NCBI RefSeq assembly: GCF_019645815.1 | Contig: NZ_CP080997.1 | Coordinates: forward strand, 1,926,880 to 1,990,879 | Source of the DNA: Mycolicibacter heraklionensis | GTDB lineage: Bacteria > Actinomycetota > Actinomycetes > Mycobacteriales > Mycobacteriaceae | Direction: 5' to 3' | Length of the DNA: 64,000 nt | Shown here: positions 1 to 9,510 of the stretch, piece by piece | Position numbering within the stretch: the first letter of the stretch is position 1 | How the letters are laid out: every line of letters begins with the position of its first letter | Program-made: the position numbers and the translations under genes | Notes under the pieces: model-generated | What the model was told of the DNA's origin: nothing | What the model saw: only the letters and a program-made list of their open reading frames with translations | Databases searched by the model: none

Positions 1-1
1 G

Positions 2-1411
2 CCATCCCAAATCGGCATGCCCTCGGAGAATTCCGCGGTGAGTTCTGACCTGCACGACCGTGGACTCGTGGTGACCGACTTCGTGGATCGGGTCGGCGGC
101 GGTAGGCCGGTGGTGGCGAGTGACGGGTCTACCCACCGTGCCGAGCAACTGCTCGCTGATGGGTTGCATGCCCTGGCCTATGCGGTGACCGAGGGACGTC
201 CGATACCGCCGGCGGTGGCGGTCACCTATCCCGCGCACTGGTCGCGTGACGCGGTCGGTGCGCTGCGTACCGCGCTGGGCCGGGTTTCGGAGTGGGCGCA
301 GCATCCGGTGTCGCTGATCTCCGATACGACGGCAGCTTTGACTGCGCTGCAAGCGAATCCGGGTCTACCAGACCACGGGATCATCGCGGTGTGCGACTTC
401 GGGGGAAGCGGAACCAATGTCACCCTCGTCGACGCGGGCCGGGGTTTCGAACCGATCAGCGCCACCCGCCGCAGCACCGTCTTGTCCGGAGACGTGATCG
501 ATCAGGCGCTGCTGGATCACGTGGTCGCCGATCTGGGTGGCAACGGCGACGGCCCTCCGACGGTGGGGTCGCTGACCCGGCTGCGCAGCCAATGCCGTGA
601 CGCCAAGGAACAGTTGTCGTCCGAGACGGTGGCCGAACTCGCGGGGTTCCACGGCGGCGTGTGGCTGACCCGCGCAGAACTCGACGAGGCCCTGCGCCAG
701 CCCCTTGACGGCTTTTTCACGGTCTTGCAGGACACCTTGGACGACAACGAGATTGTTCCCGATGCGCTGTCGGCGATCGTGTCGGTTGGCGGTGGGGCGA
801 ACATGCCGACGGTCACCACCGGCCTGTCGCAACGCTTTGGGGCCGCCGTAATCAGCTCGCCGCGACCACAGTTGACGGCGGCTATCGGCGCCGCGCTGAG
901 CGTCGCCGGCAATGTGGTGACCATCGCGAAGAAGGCGCCGCCGCCGGTGGCGCCGCCACCGTTCCCCGAGTCGGTCTCGCCGCCGGAGCACGCTCCGCCG
1001 CCGACCCCCGAAAGTGCCCCGGATGCGGGGCTGCAACCGTTGGTGACGCCACCGCCGGCTCGCCCGGCTCCCGTTCCGCCACGCCAGCCCACGGCACCGG
1101 AACCCGACGTGATCGGCGGCCAGGGTGGCGTGGAGTGGTATCAGCGGCCGGTCGCGGTGGTGATCCTGGCTGCGCTGGTCGCGATGTTGCTGGGCACGGT
1201 CGCCGTGCTGGTGCTGCGGCATGCCGCCGACACCGGACCGGACTCCGGCGTGCTGACCACCGTCTCCTCCACCGCCACCACCACCTCACCGTCACCGACG
1301 TTCGAGCCGCCGCCGGCGTTCGCGCCCAGCCCCGAAACCATTCCGCCGACTCTGCCCGAGTTTCCGGAGACCCCGGCCCCAGAACCCACAGAGAGCCCGG
1401 TCAGCCCTTAG
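2..1411 (+). CDS. Hsp70-like (actin-fold ATPase) membrane protein, 5' truncated by window edge
   Basis: The reading frame is open to the left edge, so the N-terminus lies outside the window; an ATG at 17 is internal rather than a convincing start. About 469 residues are visible. They resemble the second half of an Hsp70/DnaK-type ATPase: a phosphate-binding motif (CDFGGSGTNVTLVDAG) near residue 130 and an adenosine-type motif (SVGGGANMP) near 260. A Pro-rich linker (roughly 305-375) leads to one membrane segment (about 380-402) and a Pro/Ser/Thr-rich tail predicted outside the cytoplasm. This matches the mycobacterial proline-rich Rv2264c type. The role is not known; a cell-envelope sensor or chaperone function would be inference. 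The stop overlaps the stop of the convergent methyltransferase gene by four bases. Confidence 0.8.
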   Translation, partial: PSQIGMPSENSAVSSDLHDRGLVVTDFVDRVGGGRPVVASDGSTHRAEQLLADGLHALAYAVTEGRPIPPAVAVTYPAHWSRDAVGALRTALGRVSEWAQHPVSLISDTTAALTALQANPGLPDHGIIAVCDFGGSGTNVTLVDAGRGFEPISATRRSTVLSGDVIDQALLDHVVADLGGNGDGPPTVGSLTRLRSQCRDAKEQLSSETVAELAGFHGGVWLTRAELDEALRQPLDGFFTVLQDTLDDNEIVPDALSAIVSVGGGANMPTVTTGLSQRFGAAVISSPRPQLTAAIGAALSVAGNVVTIAKKAPPPVAPPPFPESVSPPEHAPPPTPESAPDAGLQPLVTPPPARPAPVPPRQPTAPEPDVIGGQGGVEWYQRPVAVVILAALVAMLLGTVAVLVLRHAADTGPDSGVLTTVSSTATTTSPSPTFEPPPAFAPSPETIPPTLPEFPETPAPEPTESPVSP

Positions 1412-2484
1412 CGCTGCTTGGCCAGAACGACCAGCGCCAGCGGAATCTGCACCTGCTGCGGGTTGCTCGCGAGCCGGGCGGCGACGCCGGCTTCCAGGTG
1501 ACGCACGAAGTCGGCTGCGCGCTGATCGTCGGTCCCGCCGGTCAACCCGGCGGCCAGCGTGGGGAATACGGCGGCGCTGACGAAGGCGGCCCACTGGGCG
1601 CCGAGCGCGACCGCATCGCCGTCGAGCAGGTATCGGTCCCAGAACCGGTCCTCGGCGTCGAACACCTCCAGCCGCTCGATCGTCAGCGACTCGAACCGCC
1701 CGGCGGGGGCGAACGGCGCGCGAAGTTCCTTCTCGCTGCGGCCGAGCACCGGGATCGCCATGCGGGCGACCTCGTCCCGGGTCAGGCGGCCCTCGCGCAC
1801 CTGCTCGTCGAGAACCGCGACGATCGCATCGAGCAGCGGCCGGTAGCCCGATCGTCCCGCGGCGTCGACGGCTGCGGTCAACACCAGCAGCTTCCCGCCG
1901 GGGCTCAATTCCCGGCCGCGGAACGCCACGAAGTCATGCCAATCCTGGGCGGCCTGGCGCGCGTAGGCGCGCCGCGCGGCGTCGTCGTCGCTGTGCTCGA
2001 CGTGGACGTGGTCGGCGAATCCGGGTAGCTCCGCGGCGGGCCGGCGCAGCCACATGGTCGCCCAGGACGTCCAACCCAGGGTGACGCTCTGCGAGGGCAG
2101 GATCTGGGCGTAGAACGACCGGCCTATCGCCGACGGGAAGCTGGCCGTGTCCTTGCGGACGTAGCTGTCGGGATCCTCTGCCAGCGTGGTGAACAACGCG
2201 GTGAAGTCGTTGTCCGGCAGGTCGGTGTGGGCGACCAACACGGCATGGTCTGGCCGGGTCCGCCGGCGGAAGGCGGCGATGGCGGCGCCGATCGGAAGCA
2301 GTGAGTTGTAGCCGGTGGCGGCGCCATAGTCGGCGACGACGATCGGAAGCGGCGCGGATGGCAGCGGAACCGTCGCCGCGAGCTGTTCGAACACACCGGT
2401 GGCGTGGGCCAGTCCGGCCGCCTGCAGCCGGCTCGAGGGAGCGCCGCCGGGCTCGGGACGGACCACGATGCTCGACTCTGGCAT
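1408..2484 (-). CDS. SABATH-family-like SAM-dependent carboxyl methyltransferase
   Basis: This 358-aa protein resembles the salicylate/jasmonate carboxyl methyltransferase (SABATH) family, found sporadically in actinobacteria. Visible signatures are the SAM-binding segment VVADYGAATGYNSLLPI near residue 50, a DHAVLVAHTDLPDNDF stretch that fits the second SAM-contacting strand, and a C-terminal helical cap. Family members methylate carboxyl groups of small acids; the substrate here cannot be read from sequence. The frame can be extended upstream to 2664, but the ATG at 2484 has a GGAGG ribosome site six bases ahead and gives the family-typical N-terminus MPESSIVVRPEPGG. It is divergent from the SHOCT membrane protein. 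Confidence 0.8.
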   Translation of the reverse strand: MPESSIVVRPEPGGAPSSRLQAAGLAHATGVFEQLAATVPLPSAPLPIVVADYGAATGYNSLLPIGAAIAAFRRRTRPDHAVLVAHTDLPDNDFTALFTTLAEDPDSYVRKDTASFPSAIGRSFYAQILPSQSVTLGWTSWATMWLRRPAAELPGFADHVHVEHSDDDAARRAYARQAAQDWHDFVAFRGRELSPGGKLLVLTAAVDAAGRSGYRPLLDAIVAVLDEQVREGRLTRDEVARMAIPVLGRSEKELRAPFAPAGRFESLTIERLEVFDAEDRFWDRYLLDGDAVALGAQWAAFVSAAVFPTLAAGLTGGTDDQRAADFVRHLEAGVAARLASNPQQVQIPLALVVLAKQR

Positions 2485-2566
2485 GGGCACCTCCGACCGG
2501 AGCGAACCGTCATCGATATCACCACTGACGGTAGCGCTATCGGCAATCCGTGGCACACTTCCGTAA

Positions 2567-3283
2567 GTGAGCGCGCAGCGGGCGATCGGACGCATTCCGG
2601 TCGTGGTGGCGGCCGGCCTGATGACCATCGGCGTGATCGGCTTTGTGGTTGCGCTGATTCTCAATGTCTTTGTGCTGGACCGCTACGACGCCTACGGCGA
2701 GGTGCCGATTCCAGGCACGGGCCGGGTACATCTGCCGGCGGGCGAGGTGACGGTGAATCTGCACACCCGGGTCATCTCCAGTCCCACCGGTGGCGGACTG
2801 CCGGTGCCACCGATCAGCGTGACGGTGACGCCACCGGACGGAGTGCCCGATCCAGAGTTCCAGGAAAGCATCGGGATGACCACCACGGTCAACAACGACA
2901 CGCGGCGGCGGCTGTGGCGGATCTACGTAGCCGAGGCCGGCGACTACCAGATCGCCACCGACGGGCAGGTCGGGGCATATATCGCTCCGCGGCTGGCGTT
3001 CGGAAAGCCCGCCGGCCACTCGACGCTGCTCTGGGTGTTTCCGGTGATCTTCGCTCTCGGTCTCGTGGATCTGGTCGCAGGCCGGTTGTTGACGGCACGC
3101 CGTCGCCGCTCGCCGACGGAGACTGTCGGCAGCGGAACAGATTTCGGCCACGACCGGTTCGTTCCCGAGGGCGAAGGAATCCGCATCGAGCAGCTCAAGA
3201 CGATCACGGCGCTGCGCGATTCCGGAGCGCTGACCGAGAAGGAGTTCGCCGAAGAGAAGCGGCGAATCCTGCGCGGGCACTGA
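2567..3283 (+). CDS. Membrane protein with C-terminal SHOCT domain
   Basis: The 238-aa protein begins at a GTG, has one membrane segment near residues 11-36 (VVVAAGLMTIGVIGFVVALIL), an extracytoplasmic beta-rich region of about 115 residues, a second membrane segment near 153-173, and a cytoplasmic tail ending in a SHOCT motif (IEQLKTITALRDSGALTEKEF...KRRIL). SHOCT domains are short C-terminal oligomerisation modules found on many unrelated bacterial proteins. No enzymatic motif is visible. The gene ends three bases before the stop of the convergent metallo-hydrolase gene. Confidence 0.75.
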   Translation: MSAQRAIGRIPVVVAAGLMTIGVIGFVVALILNVFVLDRYDAYGEVPIPGTGRVHLPAGEVTVNLHTRVISSPTGGGLPVPPISVTVTPPDGVPDPEFQESIGMTTTVNNDTRRRLWRIYVAEAGDYQIATDGQVGAYIAPRLAFGKPAGHSTLLWVFPVIFALGLVDLVAGRLLTARRRRSPTETVGSGTDFGHDRFVPEGEGIRIEQLKTITALRDSGALTEKEFAEEKRRILRGH

Positions 3284-3286
3284 GGC

Positions 3287-3919
3287 TCAGTGGCCGCGCG
3301 CCACCCACTCGTCGTAGTGGACCAGTTCGTCACCGATCCGCGTGCTGTCGCCGTGTCCGGTGTAGACGACAGTCTCGGCCGGCAGTTCGCCCAGCCGCAC
3401 GGAGATCGACGCCAAGATCGTCGGGAAGTCCGAGAACGAGCGGCCGGTGGCCCCCGGGCCGCCGCAGAATAGGGTGTCGCCGCTGAAGACCGCGCCCAGG
3501 TCCGGCGCATGCCAGCACACCGAGCCCGGCGAGTGACCGGGGGTGTGCAGTGCCCGCAGTTCCAAGCCTCCGACAGTGAGCGTGTCGCCGTCGGCTACAG
3601 CACGAAAGTCGCTGTCCGGGTGCGTCATCTGCCACAACATGTCGTCGCCGGGGTGCAGCAGCACCGGTGCGTCGAGCGCTCGTCCCAGCTCCGGCGCCAC
3701 GGTGATGTGGTCGTTGTGGCCGTGCGTGCAGACCACCGCCACCACGTTGCGCCCGTTGACGGCGTCGATGATCGGGGCCGCGTCGTGCGCGGCGTCGAAG
3801 ACCACCACATCGGAATCGTCACCGACGATCCAGATGTTGTTGTCGACTTCCCAACTGCCGCCGTCGAGTTCGAATGTGCCGTGGGTGACGACCCGCTGAA
3901 TCGGGCTGCCGGCGCTCAC
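3287..3919 (-). CDS. Metallo-beta-lactamase-fold hydrolase, glyoxalase II-like, partner of MscR
   Basis: The 210-aa protein has the complete metal-binding signature THGHNDH at residues 65-71, then [15 protein letters not shown] and YTGHGD, as in glyoxalase II-type thioesterases. The GTG start overlaps the mscR stop (GTGA), so the two genes are translationally coupled. MscR-type enzymes oxidise mycothiol adducts of formaldehyde or reduce S-nitrosomycothiol. A thioesterase that hydrolyses the S-acyl-mycothiol product would fit this position, but that substrate is inference from gene pairing. It corresponds to Rv2260 of M. tuberculosis by neighbourhood. Confidence 0.85.
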   Translation of the reverse strand: MSAGSPIQRVVTHGTFELDGGSWEVDNNIWIVGDDSDVVVFDAAHDAAPIIDAVNGRNVVAVVCTHGHNDHITVAPELGRALDAPVLLHPGDDMLWQMTHPDSDFRAVADGDTLTVGGLELRALHTPGHSPGSVCWHAPDLGAVFSGDTLFCGGPGATGRSFSDFPTILASISVRLGELPAETVVYTGHGDSTRIGDELVHYDEWVARGH

Positions 3920-5001
3920 AGCACCACGACCGACCGCAGCACTTCGCCGCCGTGCATGCGATGGAATGCCTTCTCGACATCGCCCAGCCCGATGCGTTCG
4001 GAGACGAACTTCTCCAGCGGAAGCCGACCCTGCAGGTACAGGCTGATCAGGGTGGGGAAGTCCCGTTCGGGCAGGCAGTCGCCGTACCAGGACGACTTCA
4101 GCGCCCCTCCGCGGGAGAAGAAGTCGATCAGCGGCATCTCCAGCGTCATATCCGGGGTTGGAACGCCCACCAGCACAACGGTTCCGGCCAGGTCACGGGC
4201 GTAGAACGCCTGCTTCCAGGTCTCCGGGCGCCCGACCGCATCGATCACCACGTCGGCGCCGAAACCGTCGGTGAGATCCTGGATGGTCTCCACCGGGTCG
4301 AGCTCACGGGCGTTGATGGTGTGGGTGGCGCCGAATTCACGGGCCCAGTTCAGTTTGGTGTTGTCGGTGTCGACGGCGATGATGCGCCGGGCACCCACCA
4401 GGGCCGCGCCGGCGATCGCGGCGTCGCCCACGCCGCCGCATCCGATCACCGCCACGGTGTCGTCGCGGGTGACGCCGCCGGTGTTGATCGCAGCGCCCAG
4501 ACCGGCCATCACCCCGCAGCCCAACAGTCCCGCCACCGCCGGGTCAGCGCTCGGATCGACCTTGGTGCACTGACCTTCGTGAACCAGGGTCTTGTCGGCG
4601 AACGCCCCGATGCCCAGCGCCGGGGTGAGTTCGGTGCCGTCGGTCAGGGTCATCGGAACCGAGGCGTTGAAGGTGTCGAAGCACAGGTGCGGGCGGCCGC
4701 GCTTGCAGGCGCGGCACTGTCCGCACACCGCGCGCCAGTTCAGGATCACGAAGTCGCCGGGCTCGACCGCGGTGACGGCCGATCCCACCGACTCGACGGT
4801 GCCGGAGGCCTCGTGGCCCAGCAGGAAGGGGTAGCTGTCGTTGATACCGCCGTCGCGGTAGGTCAGGTCGGTGTGGCAGACCCCGCAGGCGGTGATGGCG
4901 ACGACGACATCGTTGGCACCGGGATCGGGGATGACGATGTCGGTCATCTCGACCGGCTTGCCCTTTTCACGGGAGATCACCCCGCGCACTGTCTGACTCA
5001 T
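3916..5001 (-). CDS. mscR: S-nitrosomycothiol reductase / mycothiol-dependent formaldehyde dehydrogenase
   Basis: This is a 361-aa zinc-dependent medium-chain alcohol dehydrogenase. The catalytic zinc ligands are visible in GVCHTDL (Cys42) and GHEASG, the structural zinc cluster is [15 protein letters not shown], and the nucleotide site is [15 protein letters not shown]. Class III enzymes with this layout act on mycothiol adducts (S-hydroxymethyl- and S-nitroso-mycothiol) in actinobacteria, protecting against formaldehyde and nitric oxide. The frame can be extended to 5121, but the ATG at 5001 gives the expected N-terminus [10 protein letters not shown]. The downstream hydrolase gene overlaps by four bases; the upstream amidohydrolase gene ends ten bases before the start. 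Confidence 0.92.
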   Translation of the reverse strand: MSQTVRGVISREKGKPVEMTDIVIPDPGANDVVVAITACGVCHTDLTYRDGGINDSYPFLLGHEASGTVESVGSAVTAVEPGDFVILNWRAVCGQCRACKRGRPHLCFDTFNASVPMTLTDGTELTPALGIGAFADKTLVHEGQCTKVDPSADPAVAGLLGCGVMAGLGAAINTGGVTRDDTVAVIGCGGVGDAAIAGAALVGARRIIAVDTDNTKLNWAREFGATHTINARELDPVETIQDLTDGFGADVVIDAVGRPETWKQAFYARDLAGTVVLVGVPTPDMTLEMPLIDFFSRGGALKSSWYGDCLPERDFPTLISLYLQGRLPLEKFVSERIGLGDVEKAFHRMHGGEVLRSVVVL

Positions 5002-5011
5002 GGGGTCAACC

Positions 5012-6814
5012 TTATGTTGCCGCCTGCGCGCCCGGTGCCGGCACCGGGGCTTGCGCGGCGACCGCCGGGGTGCGGGTGTCGGCACGCAGGAAACTTCCGG
5101 TGCGTTGGGTCCCAAGCACACTGGTGGGCTGGCCGTCGAGCACCACCGCCTGGCCGGAGACCAAGACCGCGCTGACGGCTTCGTCGTTGCGGTTCACCAT
5201 GCGTGACATCCCGCCGTACTGGGCGAACGGTTCCTCGACGTAGGTGTCCAGGGTGTCGTCGAGGTGGGCGGGGTCGATGACCACCACGTCGGCGCGGTCA
5301 CCGACCCGCAGGTGGCCGGCGTCGATCCGGTACCAGTCGGCCAGTTCACCGGTCAACCGGTGCACCGCCTGCTCGACTGACAAGAACGCCTGCCCGGACT
5401 GCTGAGCGTCGAGGACGTGGCGCAGCAACCGCAGCCCCATGTTGTAGAACGCCATGTTGCGCAGGTGCGCGCCCGCGTCCGAGAAGCCCATCTGGATGCC
5501 GGGTTCGGCGGCGAGCTTCTTGAGCACCTCGGGCCGGTGGTTGGAGATCGTGGTGTGCCAGCGCAGGGCGCTGCCATGCTCCAGCACAAGGTCGAGGAAG
5601 GCGTCGACGGGATGCACTCCGCCGCGCTCGATCCCGACCTGCCCGAAGGACTTTCCGATCACCGAGGCGTCGGGGCAGTCGACGATTTCGGCGTCGAAGA
5701 AGTCACGGTGCCAGACCCGCGGGCCGTACTTGTTTTCGTAGTCCTTGCGGAAGCGTCGCCGGTAGGACTCGTCGCGCATCAACTCGTCACGCTCGAGCGA
5801 TTCCCGCAGGTGCAGCGCTTCGGCTCCCGAACCGAACTCTTCGAAGATCACCAGATCGATGCCGTCGGCGTACACCTCGAACGGCACCGGCAGGTGCTGC
5901 CAGCGGAAATCGGCGCCCAGCTTGGTCAGCATGCGCGAGGCCTTGACCATCGCCGGAATTGCCCACCGGTTGCTCTTGACGTCGGCGGCGGCCAGCAGGC
6001 TGGTCTTGAGCGGGCGGCGGAAGATCCCCAGGGCCTGCGCCAGCTGGGACACCACGTCGAAGGGGTTCTTGACGTCCGGGCCGGCCTGCAGAATCCGCCC
6101 GCTGCGGCGCAGCTTCGACTTGAGCCGGCGCAATTCCTTGGGCTTGGCGTACGTCGACGGCAGCGTGCGCGAGCGGCAGACGTCGCCGTCCATCTTGTCG
6201 AAAAGCAACTGCTGCGAAGACATTCCGACGAATCCCGCTTCCAATGCCTCGTCCAGCATCTGTTCCATCCGGGCCTGCTCGGCCGCCGTGGGCCGAGCGT
6301 CGGAGCGGGTGGCGCGGTCCAGTCCCATGGTGGCGGCGCGCATGTCCGAATGCCCAATGAACGCAGTCACATTCGGGCCGAGCGGCAGCTTCTCCAGGCT
6401 GGCGATGTAGTCCTCACAACTCGACCAGGTCTTGTGCGCATCGATCGTGTCGACCACGTACCGGCGCGGGATGGCCTCCACCCGTCCGAACAGGTCGCCG
6501 GCGTCCTGGCCGTCGACGTGGATGGTGGACAGCGAGCACGAGCCCACCAGCACCGTCGTCACGCCGTGGCGCACCGACTCCGACAGCGAGGGGGCGACGA
6601 GTATCTCGACGTCGTAGTGGGTGTGGATGTCCAGCAGCCCGGGCAGCACCCACTTGCCGGCCGCGTCGATCACCTGGCCGCAGCCCGCCTCGTCGAGTGG
6701 TTCGGCGGAGATGGCGGCGACGTGCCCGTCGCGGATACCGATGTTGCGGATCGCCGACGGTGCGCCGGTGCCGTCGAACCACCGGCCGCCACGAATCACG
6801 GTGTCAAAGCTCAC
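5012..6814 (-). CDS. N-acyl-D-amino-acid deacylase-type amidohydrolase
   Basis: The 600-aa protein belongs to the amidohydrolase superfamily, D-aminoacylase/dihydroorotase branch. The metal-binding motif LLDIHTHYD lies near residue 65, further conserved segments include [10 protein letters not shown] and [12 protein letters not shown], and a C-terminal composite-domain segment ([13 protein letters not shown]) closes the small beta-sandwich. The usual reaction is hydrolysis of N-acyl-D-amino acids, but many homologues of about 580-600 aa have no known substrate. The GTG at 6814 is preferred because an AAAGGA ribosome site sits just upstream; longer in-frame starts lie inside the divergent regulator's control region. 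It reads in line with mscR and may be cotranscribed with it. Confidence 0.85.
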   Translation of the reverse strand: MSFDTVIRGGRWFDGTGAPSAIRNIGIRDGHVAAISAEPLDEAGCGQVIDAAGKWVLPGLLDIHTHYDVEILVAPSLSESVRHGVTTVLVGSCSLSTIHVDGQDAGDLFGRVEAIPRRYVVDTIDAHKTWSSCEDYIASLEKLPLGPNVTAFIGHSDMRAATMGLDRATRSDARPTAAEQARMEQMLDEALEAGFVGMSSQQLLFDKMDGDVCRSRTLPSTYAKPKELRRLKSKLRRSGRILQAGPDVKNPFDVVSQLAQALGIFRRPLKTSLLAAADVKSNRWAIPAMVKASRMLTKLGADFRWQHLPVPFEVYADGIDLVIFEEFGSGAEALHLRESLERDELMRDESYRRRFRKDYENKYGPRVWHRDFFDAEIVDCPDASVIGKSFGQVGIERGGVHPVDAFLDLVLEHGSALRWHTTISNHRPEVLKKLAAEPGIQMGFSDAGAHLRNMAFYNMGLRLLRHVLDAQQSGQAFLSVEQAVHRLTGELADWYRIDAGHLRVGDRADVVVIDPAHLDDTLDTYVEEPFAQYGGMSRMVNRNDEAVSAVLVSGQAVVLDGQPTSVLGTQRTGSFLRADTRTPAVAAQAPVPAPGAQAAT

Positions 6815-6846
6815 GGGTGTTCCTTTCCGCCGAATGCCGTTCCAGC

Positions 6847-6911
6847 ATGTCCGGCGACGCGGGCGAAGTCTTGACATCTGCGGACATTTCTTTGATATTT
6901 GCGGACATGTC
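6847..6911. promoter_or_regulatory. Promoter and repeated CGGACAT operator of the AraC regulator
   Basis: On the plus strand TTGACA (6871-6876) and GATATT (6894-6899) are separated by 17 bases, and the ATG at 6907 is where transcription should begin, so the mRNA is probably leaderless. A 14-base direct repeat with the core TGCGGACAT occupies 6877-6890 and 6898-6911 (start to start 21 bp, two helical turns). A third CGGACAT lies inverted at 6847-6853. One copy fills the spacer and one covers the start point, which would suit autorepression by the adjacent AraC protein. Binding is inferred. Confidence 0.55.
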
Positions 6912-7986
6912 GGTGGTGCGCGGCACCGCGCTGTCCGGATACCCGGAGCTGGTCACCGAGCTCGGCGGTGATCCCGCGGCATTGCTGGCCGCAGCCGGGG
7001 TGCCGGGCGGATCGGTCGGAGCCCACGACGTCTTCGTGCCGTACCGCGCAGTGATCCTGGCCGTTGAGTCTGCAGCGTATGCCACCGGTTGCCCGGATTT
7101 CGGGCGCCGGCTGGCGCTGCGTCAGGACATCGGCAACTTCGGGCCGCTGGGTGTGGCCGCACGCACCGCGGCCACCGTCGGCGGCGGGTTCTCGATCGTG
7201 GAGCGGTTCCTATCCGCCTACAGTCCGGCGATCTCAGCGCGCATCATCCCGGGCGGCCGTGCCGGCGGTTCAGCGAGGCTCGACGCAGGAGAGGGGAAGC
7301 TGGGACCGCCGCATGAACCCGGCGAGTCGTTCTATGCGTTCGAGGTGCTCATCGAGCGATCCCCGCCGCACCCGCAGACCACCGAGCTGTCGCTGGGGGT
7401 CTCACTGGGAATCATGCGGATGATGTTCGACGCCCCGTATTCGCCACTGTCGGTGCACCTTCCGCACGAGGCGCTCACCCCGGTGCGCGACTATCTGGCC
7501 TACTTCGGCTGCCGCCCCTACTTCGCGCAACCGGTGGCCGGGTTCACCTTTCGCACCGTCGATCTGGACCGACCCCTGCACCGGGACGACCAGGCCCACC
7601 AGGCCATGGTGCGCTATCTGCGTGGCATCACCGCCGAGTCCCCGGGCATCGCGGCGTCGGTGCGTGCGATCGCTCGCCAGCTGTTGCCCACCGGCACCGT
7701 GAACCTCGAGCTGATCGCCGGCCAGCTCGGCCTGCATCCGAAGGCGCTGCACCGGCGACTGGCCGCCGAGGGGACTACGTTCGCCGCCCTGGTCGACGGG
7801 GTCCGCCGGGAGGCCGCTCACCGCTACCTGCGTGACACCGACATCAGCCTGGCGCACCTCACGCGCGAGCTCGGCTACGCCGAACAGAGCGTGCTCAGCC
7901 GGTCCTGTCAGCGCTGGTTCGGCTGCAGCGCGAGCAGTCACCGCAAGGCCGTCCGCGCGGCGACCGGGTTCGACGGCCGAGGCTAG
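6907..7986 (+). CDS. AraC-family transcriptional regulator with N-terminal Arabinose_bd-like domain
   Basis: The 359-aa protein has a ligand-domain region of about 250 residues (start MSVVRGTALSGYPELV, then VFVPYRAVILAVESAA), like the OruR/ArgR-type AraC regulators, and a C-terminal HTH_18 domain. The two helix-turn-helices are visible around NLELIAGQLGLHPKALHRRL and DISLAHLTRELGYAEQSVLSRSCQRWFG. The ATG at 6907 is placed by a matching promoter; an ATG at 6847 would read through the -35 and -10 boxes. The beta-lactamase-like gene starts four bases after the stop, and the amidohydrolase gene is divergent. Both are candidate targets. Confidence 0.88.
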   Translation: MSVVRGTALSGYPELVTELGGDPAALLAAAGVPGGSVGAHDVFVPYRAVILAVESAAYATGCPDFGRRLALRQDIGNFGPLGVAARTAATVGGGFSIVERFLSAYSPAISARIIPGGRAGGSARLDAGEGKLGPPHEPGESFYAFEVLIERSPPHPQTTELSLGVSLGIMRMMFDAPYSPLSVHLPHEALTPVRDYLAYFGCRPYFAQPVAGFTFRTVDLDRPLHRDDQAHQAMVRYLRGITAESPGIAASVRAIARQLLPTGTVNLELIAGQLGLHPKALHRRLAAEGTTFAALVDGVRREAAHRYLRDTDISLAHLTRELGYAEQSVLSRSCQRWFGCSASSHRKAVRAATGFDGRG

Positions 7987-7990
7987 GGTG

Positions 7991-8839
7991 ATGGCGGTGT
8001 CCGCCGCTGAAGCCCCGTCCGCCCTCTCCGCCCTCGACGACTGGCCCGTCGACCACGCGGCCGCTGCCGTCGTCGGCCCCCAAGGCGTGCTGGCCACCCA
8101 CGGCGACACCGCGCGGCCGTTCTACCTCGCGTCGGTGACCAAGCCCTTGGTGGCGCGGGCGGTGCAGGTCGCGGTGGAGGAGGGAGCCGTCGAACTCGAC
8201 ACCCCGGCCGGGCCGCCGGGTGCCACGGTGCGGCATCTGCTCGCGCACGCCTCCGGGCTGTCGCCGGACTCCGATCGGGTCCTGGCCAAGCCCGGCACCC
8301 GGCGGGTGTACTCCAACTACGGCTTCGCGGTGCTGGCCGACACGGTGCAGCGGGAGTCCGGGATCGAATTCGGCCGCTACCTGACCGAAGCGGTGTTCGA
8401 GCCGCTGGGCATGGCAGCCAGCCGGCTGGACGGGGGAGCGCCGGCGGCCGGTTTCGGAGGCACCTCGACCGTCGCGGACTTGGCCGCGTTCGCCGGTGAC
8501 CTGCTGACGCCGGCCACGGTGTCGCCGCAGCTGCACGCCGAGGCCACCCGCGTGCAGTTTCCCGGCCTGGACGGCGTGTTGCCGGGTTACGGGCCGCAGC
8601 GGCCGAACGACTGGGGGCTGGGCTTCGAGATCCGGGACGGCAAAACGCCGCACTGGACCGGCACGGCCAACTCGGCGCGGACGTTCGGCCATTTCGGCCA
8701 GTCCGGCACCCTGATCTGGGCTGATCCGGCGATCGAGCGGGCGCTGGTGGTGCTCACCGACCGCGACTTCGGCGACTGGGTCACGGGCCGCTGGCCGGCC
8801 CTGGCCGACGCAGTGGTAGCCGCGTTCGGCCGGGACTAG
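7991..8839 (+). CDS. Serine beta-lactamase-fold hydrolase (class C/PBP4-like)
   Basis: The 282-aa protein carries the serine-hydrolase triad of the beta-lactamase/PBP family: ASVTKP (SxxK), YSNYGF (YxN) and HFGQSG (HxG variant). It is shorter than class C enzymes (about 350-380 aa) and shows no signal peptide, so it is probably a cytoplasmic esterase or peptidase of the family rather than an antibiotic-resistance enzyme. It corresponds to Rv2257c by context. The frame reaches back into the AraC gene; the ATG at 7991, four bases after the AraC stop, is preferred. GTG codons at 7988 and 7997 are alternatives. Confidence 0.85.
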   Translation: MAVSAAEAPSALSALDDWPVDHAAAAVVGPQGVLATHGDTARPFYLASVTKPLVARAVQVAVEEGAVELDTPAGPPGATVRHLLAHASGLSPDSDRVLAKPGTRRVYSNYGFAVLADTVQRESGIEFGRYLTEAVFEPLGMAASRLDGGAPAAGFGGTSTVADLAAFAGDLLTPATVSPQLHAEATRVQFPGLDGVLPGYGPQRPNDWGLGFEIRDGKTPHWTGTANSARTFGHFGQSGTLIWADPAIERALVVLTDRDFGDWVTGRWPALADAVVAAFGRD

Positions 8840-8974
8840 CCAACAGGCGTCACACGAGGCACAATAGACACATACAACACTGAATACACTCCAGTTTCTG
8901 CAGCAACACTGCTCAAATTCGGTCCCACCAGGTCGTTGGGGAAGACGTCCCTCGTGGATCCGAAGGAGCAACTG

Positions 8975-9496
8975 ATGCGCGCGACGAATCAATTCGCCGA
9001 CGTGACCAGCGGCGTGGTGTACATCCACGCCTCGCCCGCGGCGGTGTGCCCGCACGTCGAGTGGGCACTGACCTCGGCTTTGGGTGCCCGAAACGGCCAG
9101 GCGAAGCTCAACTGGACGCCGCAACCGGCCATGCCGGGACAGCTGCGAGCCGTGGTCAACTGGGTCGGTCCGGTGGGCACCGGCGCCCAACTCGCCAGCG
9201 CGCTGCGCTCCTGGTCGGTGTTGCGGTTCGAGGTCACCGAGGATCCCAGCGCCGGAGTCGACGGCCAACGGTTCAGCCACACCCCGCAGCTCGGTCTGTG
9301 GAGCGGGACGATGAGCGCCAACGGCGACGTGATGGTCGGGGAGAACCGCCTGCGCACGCTGATGGCCGCCGGCGCCGACGCGCTCGCCGCGGACCTGGAA
9401 ACGGTGCTGGGCACCGCCTGGGATGACGCGCTGGAGGCCTATCGCGACGGCGGTGAGGGCGCGGAGGTGTCCTGGCTCAGCCGCGGCGTGGGCTGA
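8975..9496 (+). CDS. DUF3145 family protein
   Basis: This 173-aa protein starts MRATNQFADVTSGVVYIHAS and contains the CPHVEWAL segment that marks the actinobacterial DUF3145 family (Rv2256c type). Members are about 170-180 aa, so this is full length. No signal peptide or membrane segment is seen and the function is unknown. The ATG at 8975 has an AAGGAG site seven bases ahead, which decides it over the in-frame start at 8936. About 135 bases separate it from the preceding gene and include an AT-richer stretch (8870-8900) that may hold its promoter. Confidence 0.88.
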   Translation: MRATNQFADVTSGVVYIHASPAAVCPHVEWALTSALGARNGQAKLNWTPQPAMPGQLRAVVNWVGPVGTGAQLASALRSWSVLRFEVTEDPSAGVDGQRFSHTPQLGLWSGTMSANGDVMVGENRLRTLMAAGADALAADLETVLGTAWDDALEAYRDGGEGAEVSWLSRGVG

Positions 9497-9510
9497 TTTC
9501 CTATGGCGGG

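Noticed and set aside
5417..6874. 485-aa plus-strand frame
   Set aside because: High-GC shadow of the amidohydrolase gene; composition is His/Arg/Val-rich without motifs.
7991..8839. Antibiotic-resistance beta-lactamase
   Set aside because: The SxxK/YxN motifs are present but there is no signal peptide and the length is short; a family hydrolase is the safer call.
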